Below are positions 6,577-12,958 of a DNA stretch of 12,958 nucleotides, piece by piece (the stretch's first letter is position 1; the number at the start of each line of letters is the position of its first letter). The notes below the pieces were generated by a model. It ran no database searches and was not told the DNA's origin. It saw nothing but the letters and a program-made list of their open reading frames with translations. The position numbers and the translations under genes are program-made. The stretch is from MWDV01 sp964634255 (GTDB taxonomy: Bacteria > Verrucomicrobiota > Verrucomicrobiia > Limisphaerales > MWDV01). The stretch covers positions 1 to 12,958 of the forward strand of contig CAZWJC010000210.1 of the NCBI GenBank assembly GCA_964634255.1, given 5' to 3'.

Positions 6577-6582
6577 GCCACT

Positions 6583-8814
6583 ATGAAAGACACCTCCGAG
6601 TCGCACGACTGTTCAGCCTGTCAGACGCAAGCTGTGAACTCTCCCAAAGAAGCTCAGGGCACTCCATCGCGTTCGCCTGTTGAAGCGGAGAAGCAGACCG
6701 TCCTTCGGGTGGCCGGCATGGATTGCCCGGATGAAATCGCCGCAATTGAACGGGTGCTCAAACCGCTCGCCGGGGTGGGCGAAATCAAGGTGAACCTCAT
6801 GGCGGGGACGGCAACAATTGCTCACGACGAGCGCGTCACGCCGGAACAATTGATCCAGGCCATCGGCACGGCGGGGTTGAAGGCTTCGACGATGGATGGA
6901 AACGAAGCGGAGGATGAACACAGTGGCGATGCGAATCGCGTCCATCTGATTTTGGTGAGCGTCTCCGGCGTCTTCACCGGGCTGGCTCTCCTGTTGCAGT
7001 GGCAGAAGCTTTCCAACCCTTACGGAAAAGCTGCCGCTGCCGCCATCGCCATAATTGCCGGAGGCTGGTTCATTTTCCCAAAAGCCATTCGCGCCCTTCG
7101 CCATATCTCGCTCGATATGAACGTGCTGATGAGCGTCGCGGTGATCGGCGCGGCGTGTATCGGCGAATGGACGGAAGCAGCGGCAGTCGTGTTTCTGTTC
7201 GCATTGTCGGAATTGCTGGAGGGATTCAGCGTCGGTCGCGCCCGCCGGGCCATTCAATCGCTGCTTGAACTCACGCCGGATACCGCGCTGGTGAAACGCG
7301 GCGACCAGATTCAGGAAGTGCGCGTTGAAGAAGTCAAAGTGGACGAAATCCTCATCATCAAATCGGGAGCGCGCGTGCCGCTGGATGGGGTGGTCACTTC
7401 CGGCGAATCGGCCATCAACCAAGCGCCCATCACCGGCGAATCCATGCCGGTAGAGAAGAAATCCGACGACACCGTGTTTGCCGGAACGATTAACGGCGAA
7501 GGCTCGCTCGAAGTGAAAGTCACTAAGGCTTCGACCGACACCACGCTGGCAACAATCATCAAGCTCGTCGGAGAAGCACAGGGCCAGAAAGCCCCCTCGC
7601 AACGCTTCGTTGACCGTTTCGCGAAGATTTACACACCGGCAGTCTTTGCTGTCGCTATTTTGGTTCTGCTGTCCGGCCCATTGCTTTTAAGCGGTGCATG
7701 GATGGACTGGACCTATCGCGCCTTGGTTCTACTCGTCATCGCCTGTCCGTGTGCGCTGGTTATTTCCACGCCGGTTTCGATTGTCTCCGGCCTGACCGCG
7801 ATGGCGCGGCGCGGCGTGCTCATCAAAGGAGGCGTGTTCCTCGAAGAAATTGGGAAACTGAAAGCCCTCGCGGTGGACAAGACCGGCACGATCACGGAAG
7901 GCAAACCCCGCGTCCAACAGGTGATTCCGTGGAACGGAAAATCCGAGGAGGAAATCCTGCGCATCGCCGCCGCGATTGACACGCACTCGGAACATCCGCT
8001 CGCTCAAGCCGTCGTGAAGTATGCGGAGGAAAAGAAAATTCAGTTCCCGCGCAGCGAGAACTATCAATCCAAGACCGGACGCGGCGCGGAAGCGCAGATT
8101 GATGGGCATCTGTATTTCGTCGGCAACCACCGCTTCGCCCACGAATCCGCCGTCTGCTCGGATAAACTCGAAACGAAGCTTGGCGAACTGGAAGCCCAGG
8201 CGATGTCCGTTGTCATCGTCGGCCACAAACCGCACGAAGGCTGCAAAGGCGAAGTGCTTGGGATTCTCGCGGTCGCCGACACGGTTCGCGCCAATGCCGC
8301 CGATGCGATCAAAGCCCTTCACGCCGCCGGAGTCGAAAAAGTCGTCATGTTGAGCGGTGACAATCAACGAACGGTGGACGCAATTTCCAAACAGGTCGGC
8401 ATTGACGAGGCCAAAGGTGATTTGTTGCCCGACCAAAAAATTGAGCGTGTCCGTGAATTGCTGACGCAATACAAGCACGTTGGGATGATCGGTGACGGCG
8501 TGAACGACGCGCCCGCGATGGCTACCGCGAGCATCGGCATCGCGATGGGCGCGGCGGGCACGGACACCGCCATCGAAACGGCGGACCTCGCCCTCATGCA
8601 GGATGACCTAAGCAAAGTCGCCGAAGCCATTCAGCTAGGCCGACGCACCGTCCGCATCATTAAAACGAACGTCGCTTTCGCCCTCGGGGTGAAAGCCGTC
8701 TTTCTAGTTCTCGCATTGTCCGGTCACACCAGTCTCTGGCTGGCGATCCTCGCCGATACCGGAGCGACGCTGGTGGTCATTGCCAATGCACTTCGACTCC
8801 TGAAACCCAAATGA
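6583..8814 (+). CDS. zntA: Heavy-metal P1B-type ATPase, Zn/Cd/Pb-exporting (ZntA/CadA-like)
   Basis: A 743-residue inner-membrane pump that uses ATP to expel Zn2+/Cd2+/Pb2+ from the cytoplasm. In order: an N-terminal CxxC (C10/C13) in a polar leader; one HMA domain (about 40-100) whose metal loop is GMDCPDE, so the second Cys of the usual CxxC is Glu51; TM helices; TGES actuator motif (284-287); CPC in the membrane (388-390); DKTGT with phosphorylated D432; HP motif (471-472); GDGVND (637-642). The last helices carry K704 (LGVKAVF) and D725 (ADTGATLVV), the Lys/Asp pair that marks the Zn/Cd/Pb subgroup (P1B-2) against Cu pumps. Length is normal for the family. ATG 6583 is close behind the His-rich lipoprotein, and the stop overlaps the next gene (ATGATGA). 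No metal-responsive MerR or ArsR regulator is in the window. Confidence 0.95.
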   Translation: MKDTSESHDCSACQTQAVNSPKEAQGTPSRSPVEAEKQTVLRVAGMDCPDEIAAIERVLKPLAGVGEIKVNLMAGTATIAHDERVTPEQLIQAIGTAGLKASTMDGNEAEDEHSGDANRVHLILVSVSGVFTGLALLLQWQKLSNPYGKAAAAAIAIIAGGWFIFPKAIRALRHISLDMNVLMSVAVIGAACIGEWTEAAAVVFLFALSELLEGFSVGRARRAIQSLLELTPDTALVKRGDQIQEVRVEEVKVDEILIIKSGARVPLDGVVTSGESAINQAPITGESMPVEKKSDDTVFAGTINGEGSLEVKVTKASTDTTLATIIKLVGEAQGQKAPSQRFVDRFAKIYTPAVFAVAILVLLSGPLLLSGAWMDWTYRALVLLVIACPCALVISTPVSIVSGLTAMARRGVLIKGGVFLEEIGKLKALAVDKTGTITEGKPRVQQVIPWNGKSEEEILRIAAAIDTHSEHPLAQAVVKYAEEKKIQFPRSENYQSKTGRGAEAQIDGHLYFVGNHRFAHESAVCSDKLETKLGELEAQAMSVVIVGHKPHEGCKGEVLGILAVADTVRANAADAIKALHAAGVEKVVMLSGDNQRTVDAISKQVGIDEAKGDLLPDQKIERVRELLTQYKHVGMIGDGVNDAPAMATASIGIAMGAAGTDTAIETADLALMQDDLSKVAEAIQLGRRTVRIIKTNVAFALGVKAVFLVLALSGHTSLWLAILADTGATLVVIANALRLLKPK

Positions 8815-9272
8815 TGACCAATGATATGATTTACGAATTGCCTGTGAGAAATCGCACCACACTGGCTGGTATCGCAATCGGGTTGATTGGATTTCTTCTT
8901 GTCGCCAGCGGATGCGCCTCCTGGAAGATGGAACGTGTGAGCGTGCCGACAGAAGCAAAGTCCAGCGGCGGCATTGAAGTGACTCCGCCGCGTGTTTATC
9001 GCGACGCAGATGGGTTTCTCGTTGCCGGAAGTCTTCGCGGGCGGGGCATCGGCGCGCAGCATTCCGGTCCGGGCCATTTGCACGCGCAAACGATGGACGC
9101 GGAAGGGCGCGTCATTAGCGACACCAAAACCGCAGCACCTTACATCCGCCATGACCGCTTCAGTTCCCGCAAATCGGCGACCTACTCGTTTCGCTTGGAC
9201 GAACTTCCGCCAGCGGGCGGGCGGCTGCGGGTCATTCTGCATCGCTTCTCGATAAAGGAATGTGCCGGTTGA
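8811..9272 (+). CDS. Small lipoprotein, function unknown
   Basis: A 153-residue protein with a type II signal peptide: hydrophobic residues about 18-33 and lipobox Cys35 (LVASGC). Starts at 8811, 8814 and 8826 are all possible; 8811 overlaps the ATPase stop as ATGATGA, and starting at 8826 would give a more typical signal length. The mature part is probably one beta-sandwich (RVYRDADGFLVAGSLRGRG, GHLHAQTMDAEGRVIS, ATYSFRLDELPP, GRLRVILHRF), with an HSGPGHLH stretch supplying three histidines that could contact metal. I do not recognise the family. The overlap with the pump gene suggests a partner or envelope accessory of zinc/cadmium efflux. It is the last gene of the + strand metal block. 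Confidence 0.82.
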   Translation: MMTNDMIYELPVRNRTTLAGIAIGLIGFLLVASGCASWKMERVSVPTEAKSSGGIEVTPPRVYRDADGFLVAGSLRGRGIGAQHSGPGHLHAQTMDAEGRVISDTKTAAPYIRHDRFSSRKSATYSFRLDELPPAGGRLRVILHRFSIKECAG

Positions 9273-9372
9273 AGTGTCGGCTTCCCCAAATATGCACAGT
9301 GTCGCGTTTGTGCCCGGCGAACGTGTATGTGTGACACTCCCCGGGCGGTGCTGATACAGCACGATTGGCTTC
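9273..9372. promoter_or_regulatory. Intergenic region upstream of the relaxase gene with inverted repeats (candidate oriT/operator)
   Basis: This roughly 100-base gap separates the metal block from the mobF gene. GTGCTG-ATA-CAGCAC (9348-9362) is a perfect 6-bp-stem palindrome ending ten bases before the GTG start. AGTGTC occurs at 9273-9278 and 9298-9303, with its reverse complement GACACT at 9333-9338. MobF oriT sites often lie next to the relaxase gene and contain inverted repeats, so this is a candidate oriT or relaxase-autoregulation operator. The nic site cannot be identified. GTGACA (9331-9336) and GATACA (9353-9358), 16 bases apart, are a weak promoter candidate. No clear terminator for the metal block is visible. 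Confidence 0.4.
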
Positions 9373-12228
9373 GTGCTGACGGCTAAAACGCAATACAACC
9401 TCAAGAATGCGCAGGAATACTTCGAGGAACACCTTTGCGTCGGCGATTACTACGACGAGGGGGAACGGGTGTCGGGGGAATGGACCGGGTTGGGCGCGCA
9501 ACGGCTCGGATTGGCTGGCCGAGTGCGCGCGGAAGACTTCCTGCGGCTCTGTGAGAATCAGCATCCGGCCACGGGCGATACGCTGACGCAGCGGCTGAAC
9601 ACAACCCGCGTGGCGGCGGGCAAGGACGCCGCAAACCGCCGCATCTTCTACGACTTCACTTTCTCCCCGCCCAAATCGGTGTCGCTGGTGGGGTTTCTCG
9701 GCGGGGATACGCGTGTCCTCGAAGCGCACGCGCGCGCGGTGAAGACGGCCCTTCGGGAGTTCGAGGCATTTGCTTCAACCCGTGTCCGTGGCGGCGGCGT
9801 CCAAGCGGACCGGCCTACCGGCAGTTTTGCTGCGGCCTTGTTCACACACGATACATCTCGCGCTCTCGATCCCCATCTGCACACACACTGCATCGTCTTC
9901 AACGCGACGTTCGACGCGGTGGAGGAGCGATGGAAGGCACTGCAAAACTATGGACTGCTTCGGGCACGGAAGTTCGCCGAGAACGCCTACTACCATGAAC
10001 TCGCCCGTGAGTTGCGGCGATTCGGCTACCGCATTCGCAACCTCCCGCGTGGTGATTTCCAGATTGAGGGTGTGCAGGCCGCGCTTTGCGATCGGTTCTC
10101 CAAACGGGATGCCGAAATTGACAAGGCACTGGCTACGCTGCTGGCCGAGAAGCCGGAATTGAGCGGCGCGAACATCTCGGAACTACGGGCACGCCTGGCG
10201 ACCGAGAAGCGGACGCGCAAGCAAAAGGACTTGAGCCGGGAGCAACTTCAGTCCCTTTGGGGCGCACAATTGACGCCGCAGGAGGTCGAGCTGCTCAGTG
10301 GTCTGTCGCGCCAGGTCGCCGAAAGCACTGAGAAGACTCGGCGAGTCACTGTCGCCGAGGCGGTGCAATGGGCAGAGGAACATTTGTTCGACCGGAACTC
10401 GGTCGTGCTGGAATGCCAGGTGTGGCAGGAGGCATTGGGTCGGGCGCGCGGCGAGGAGTTCTCGGTTGAGGAACTCAAAGCGCTGACCGAGCGGCGTGGC
10501 TACATCCGCAACGCGGAGCGTCCGGGCGAAGTGACGTTGCGGGAGGTGCTGTTGCGCGAATGGGAAGTTGTTCAGACCGCGAAAGAAGGCGTTGGCGCTT
10601 GCCATCCTCTGGTGACGAATCTGACTGCTTCGAACCCGGCGCTCGACGACGAACAGCGTCGAGCACTGGATGCGCTGCTCTGCTCCATAAACACAGTATC
10701 GGTCTTTCGCGGTGGCGCGGGCACGGGCAAGAGTTACGTCCTGCGGGGATTGGTCGAGCAACTGCGGCAGGCCGGCTGGTCGGTGGTCGTTCTTGCCCCG
10801 CAGCGGCAGCAGGTCGTGGACATGGAGAAGAACGGATTCCATTCGGCGTCCACGGTGGCAAACTTTCTGACCAAGGGCGAACTCGCCGAACGTGCTGTCG
10901 TCATCGTGGACGAAGCCGGGCAGATCGGCGGACGACAGATGCAGGCATTGTTGCGGCTGGCAAAGGAACGTAATGCGCGAGTAGTCCTCTCCGGTGATAC
11001 GCGACAGCATGGGGCGGTCGAGGCGTCTGACGCGCTCCTCGCCATCGAGCGGCACGGCGGCGTGAAGCCGGTCGAATTGCAGACGATTCGCCGCCAAGAC
11101 CCGGCACTTGGTCGTGACAACGAGGAGCGCACGCACATCAAGCGGTATCTGAAAGCCGTGGAATCCGCTGCGGCGGGCCGTTTGACTGAATCATTCGAGC
11201 GTTTGGACAAGATGGGAGCGGTCGTGGGGTGTGGTGTTGGCGAACAAGCCGACAAGCTGGCGGACGAATACTTGCGACTGGTGGAGCAAGATGCTTCGGC
11301 AGTCGTCGTCTCGCAAACCTGGACAGAGGTCCACCGCGTCAACTCGCGCGTCCGCGACGCGCTCAAGAGGAAGGGCCTGCTCGGGGCGAATGACGCGACA
11401 ATGCAAATCCTCGAACGCCTGGACCTCACCAATGCGCAGAAGCGCGACGAACGGTTCTATCCGCAGGATTCTGTCATTGTCTTCAACCAGAAGGTGCGCG
11501 AAGCCGTGCCTGGGGCGAAGGGCAAGCTGTGGGGAATCCTCAAGTCCGGGCTGCTGGTTGATGTCGGCGGCCGATTCGTCACGGTGTCGAACAAGATGCT
11601 GGACCGGATTTCGGTCTGCCAGTCGCGCGAGATCGCCATTGCGACCGGCGACCGATTGCACCTCAAGGCGAATCGCAAGTTGCTTTCAGGCGGACGCGTC
11701 ACCAACGGTGAGCTTGTCGCCGTGAAGGCCGTTCGGGCCGACGACGGCATTGAACTCGCCGATGGCAGGGTTCTGGACGCCAGCTTTCGCGAGTTCCTGC
11801 CCGGCTATGCCGTCACGTCCTACGGCTCGCAGGGCAAAACTGTGGATCACGTCCTGTTCTCCGACTCGACCATCAAGGCCGCGACCAACGCGCAGCAATG
11901 GTATGTGACCATTTCCCGCGGTCGTCGTGGCATCCGCATCTTCACGCCGGACAAGCAGCAGTTGCGCGAGAACGTCACGCGCCCCGGGCATCGCCCACTG
12001 GCGCTGGAACTCGCCGCCGGCTTAGCGCCAAGTCGCGGCGTCCGCCTTTGGGATCGGCTGCATGGCTTCCTGCTGCGGTTCGGTCGTCGCGCGGCTGACA
12101 ACTTCTGCCGCCTCAAATTGTCTCGTCGCCGTCGTCATCAACCCATTGAAAACCATGAGCACAAAATCACCCGAATGTTGGGCGAGCGACCCGAACGCTC
12201 GCGCGGTCAAAATCGAAGTATCGGCTGA
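9373..12228 (+). CDS. MobF-family conjugative relaxase with TraI-type helicase
   Basis: A 951-residue bifunctional enzyme that nicks and covalently binds one strand at oriT, then unwinds DNA for conjugation; close to TrwC (966) in length and layout. The start is GTG 9373, giving VLTAKTQYNLKNAQEYFEEH, the expected MobF N-terminus; no good ribosome-binding site is seen. Relaxase domain (1-about 290): candidate catalytic tyrosines Y16 and Y26/Y27, Asp94 (YDFTFSPPKSVS), and the metal triad H159, H170, H172 (THDTSRALDPHLHTHC), with the same 11-and-2 residue spacing as TrwC H150/H161/H163. Helicase domain: Walker A GGAGTGKS (447-454), Walker B VDEAG (512-516), TSYGSQGKT (815-823) and YVTISRGRRG (844-853). 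All motifs are intact, so it should be active. No coupling protein or type IV secretion genes are in the window. The 3' end overlaps the next gene by 74 bases. Confidence 0.95.
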   Translation: MLTAKTQYNLKNAQEYFEEHLCVGDYYDEGERVSGEWTGLGAQRLGLAGRVRAEDFLRLCENQHPATGDTLTQRLNTTRVAAGKDAANRRIFYDFTFSPPKSVSLVGFLGGDTRVLEAHARAVKTALREFEAFASTRVRGGGVQADRPTGSFAAALFTHDTSRALDPHLHTHCIVFNATFDAVEERWKALQNYGLLRARKFAENAYYHELARELRRFGYRIRNLPRGDFQIEGVQAALCDRFSKRDAEIDKALATLLAEKPELSGANISELRARLATEKRTRKQKDLSREQLQSLWGAQLTPQEVELLSGLSRQVAESTEKTRRVTVAEAVQWAEEHLFDRNSVVLECQVWQEALGRARGEEFSVEELKALTERRGYIRNAERPGEVTLREVLLREWEVVQTAKEGVGACHPLVTNLTASNPALDDEQRRALDALLCSINTVSVFRGGAGTGKSYVLRGLVEQLRQAGWSVVVLAPQRQQVVDMEKNGFHSASTVANFLTKGELAERAVVIVDEAGQIGGRQMQALLRLAKERNARVVLSGDTRQHGAVEASDALLAIERHGGVKPVELQTIRRQDPALGRDNEERTHIKRYLKAVESAAAGRLTESFERLDKMGAVVGCGVGEQADKLADEYLRLVEQDASAVVVSQTWTEVHRVNSRVRDALKRKGLLGANDATMQILERLDLTNAQKRDERFYPQDSVIVFNQKVREAVPGAKGKLWGILKSGLLVDVGGRFVTVSNKMLDRISVCQSREIAIATGDRLHLKANRKLLSGGRVTNGELVAVKAVRADDGIELADGRVLDASFREFLPGYAVTSYGSQGKTVDHVLFSDSTIKAATNAQQWYVTISRGRRGIRIFTPDKQQLRENVTRPGHRPLALELAAGLAPSRGVRLWDRLHGFLLRFGRRAADNFCRLKLSRRRRHQPIENHEHKITRMLGERPERSRGQNRSIG

Positions 12229-12511
12229 ACAAAGCTTGCTGTTGCCCTTCGACCAGTTCGCCTTCGCCGAACTCAAGAGCGAGGGGAAGGAGCAGCGCCT
12301 CCGCTTGGTCTTCGCCACGCACGAGGTCACGCTTCGCGGCCACTCCCTGCGCCGCATCGAGACCGGGATACAACGGATGGAGCTATCCTTCCTGATGGCG
12401 TTGCCGCCCAATCAGCGGTCACTCGTACCGGACGGCCAGCCCGTGGTTCGTGAGATCGTGGTCACCGAGGTTGAGAAGCAGCCGGAGCGACCTCCGCGCG
12501 GCTCGGAGTGA
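12155..12511 (+). CDS. Hypothetical protein overlapping the relaxase 3' end
   Basis: A 118-residue soluble protein I do not recognise. The first 15 residues are polar; residues 18-80 alternate hydrophobic and charged residues (VKIEVSAEQSLLLPFDQF, RLRLVFATHEVTLRGHSL, RMELSFLMALPP), suggesting a small beta-rich domain. The C-terminus (REIVVTEVEKQPERPP) is acidic and Pro-rich. ATG 12155 is the first plausible start; it lies within the relaxase coding region in another frame, an overlap of 74 bases. Codons upstream of it in this frame look like relaxase shadow. Position suggests an accessory of the transfer or element-maintenance functions, but nothing in the sequence proves it. Confidence 0.65.
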   Translation: MSTKSPECWASDPNARAVKIEVSAEQSLLLPFDQFAFAELKSEGKEQRLRLVFATHEVTLRGHSLRRIETGIQRMELSFLMALPPNQRSLVPDGQPVVREIVVTEVEKQPERPPRGSE

Positions 12512-12568
12512 TTCTACCGCTGAGAGAAGCTCCTCCAGTATCGGGAGGTATGGTGTGCCATGAGGATG

Positions 12569-12594
12569 AAAAATGGCTTCCAATGGCGGAAGCC
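12569..12594 (-). terminator. Intrinsic terminator of the radC-like gene
   Basis: Read on the - strand, the stem GGCTTCC/GGAAGCC (7 bp, loop of 6, bases 12575-12594) is followed at once by ATTTTTC. It begins 8 bases past the radC-like stop at 12603. The stem is GC-rich and the T run lies on the correct side only for - strand transcription, so it should end the radC-like message in the gap between the two converging genes. Confidence 0.7.
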
Positions 12595-12602
12595 GAAAGC
12601 GG

Positions 12603-12958
12603 CTAGCTGTAAAAATAGCCAAGACTGCGAAGACTGGTGTGGTTTGGGTTACCAACGACGATGTGATCGAGAACTTCGATTTTGAGAAGTTGGCCCGCTC
12701 GAATGAGGTCACGGGTGATTTTGATGTCCGCCTCGGATGGAGTCGGCTCACCGCTCGGATGATTGTGTGCGATGATGATTGCGGCAGCGCTTGCCATGAT
12801 GGCTAAACGGAATACCTCCCTGGGATGACAGAGAATGGTATCCATCGTTCCAATGGACACCAGGTAGTGGCCTTTGATACGGCGGCGGGTGTTGAGGATG
12901 AAAACCACCAAACATTCACATTCAGAATTGAAGTAGGGATGGGTCGCGATGTGCGTTC
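12603..12958 (-). CDS. RadC-like JAMM/MPN domain protein, 5' partial
   Basis: The C-terminal 117 residues of a RadC-family (DUF2466, JAB/MPN) protein; the family is usually about 220 long and the N-terminal half, with its helix-hairpin-helix, is outside the window. The frame stays open through base 12958, so the TTG at 12911 is internal. The JAMM metal-site signature HNHPSGEPTPSEAD (bases 12726-12767) has the HxH, Ser and Asp needed to hold zinc, and a Glu (NSECECLVVF) lies upstream in the expected place. Other family blocks are SIGTMDTILCHPREVF and LDHIVVGN. RadC's biochemical role is uncertain despite its DNA-repair name; RadC-like genes are frequent on plasmids, integrative elements and defence islands. 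It converges on the + strand genes and ends in its own terminator. Confidence 0.9.
   Translation of the reverse strand, partial: THIATHPYFNSECECLVVFILNTRRRIKGHYLVSIGTMDTILCHPREVFRLAIMASAAAIIIAHNHPSGEPTPSEADIKITRDLIRAGQLLKIEVLDHIVVGNPNHTSLRSLGYFYS

Noticed and set aside
6613..7602. 329-codon ORF on the - strand within the ATPase gene
   Set aside because: It is a shadow of the zntA reading frame; the protein is Arg/His/Phe-rich with no motif, and the + strand gene has every P-type ATPase motif.
9264..9290. Possible terminator after the last metal-block lipoprotein gene
   Set aside because: Only 4-bp stems (GCCG/CGGC, GAAG/CTTC) and no T-run follow, so it is not supported.
10183..11136. 317-codon ORF on the - strand within the relaxase gene
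   Set aside because: It is antisense to the intact MobF helicase domain and lacks recognisable domains.
12573..12806. 77-codon + strand ORF with a nearby GGAGG
   Set aside because: It is antisense to the RadC-like JAMM domain, and its 5' end lies in the radC terminator hairpin.
1..12958. CRISPR arrays, tRNA or rRNA genes, insertion sequences
   Set aside because: No regularly spaced repeats, no cloverleaf or rRNA-like stretch, and no transposase were seen in either strand.

Overview
The window looks like bacterial accessory DNA: a heavy-metal resistance island followed by conjugation genes. It is GC-rich and densely packed, with nearly all genes on the + strand, several sharing ATGA stop/start overlaps. 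The host cannot be read directly. Lone CBM48 proteins, a PVC-style helix-repeat lipoprotein and the style of the relaxase suggest Verrucomicrobiota or a relative, but this is a low-confidence inference.

Region 1 (1-4968) starts inside a CzcA-type RND heavy-metal efflux pump whose N-terminus lies off the window. Overlapping its stop is a PII-like protein of the efflux-linked 'PII-NG' type, with a shortened T-loop lacking the usual tyrosine. Next come a stand-alone CBM48/AMPK-type glycogen-binding protein, a Cys-rich protein with a GDCCVFCSYG core, a small exported beta-rich protein, a second CBM48 protein about 74% identical to the first across the domain, and a small lipoprotein.

Region 2 (4973-9272) has a receiver-only response regulator, a stretch of about 270 bp without a convincing gene, a one-TM small protein, a lipoprotein ending in an extreme histidine-rich tail, a ZntA-like P1B-type Zn/Cd/Pb ATPase, and another lipoprotein. 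The likely theme is cation handling: ATPase export from the cytoplasm, RND export across the envelope, and lipoproteins or small exported proteins that may bind metal or sense envelope stress. PII-NG and the receiver protein are candidate regulators.

Region 3 (9273-12958) begins with a roughly 100-bp intergenic region carrying inverted repeats (a possible oriT or operator). It is followed by a complete MobF relaxase-helicase, an unrecognised small gene overlapping its 3' end, and, on the - strand, the C-terminal half of a RadC-like JAMM protein with its own intrinsic terminator. The resistance genes therefore probably travel on a conjugative plasmid or integrated element.

The most novel aspect is the gene set itself: czcA and PII-NG accompanied by duplicated lone CBM48 proteins, a Cys-rich protein and several uncharacterised envelope proteins, next to a MobF relaxase.
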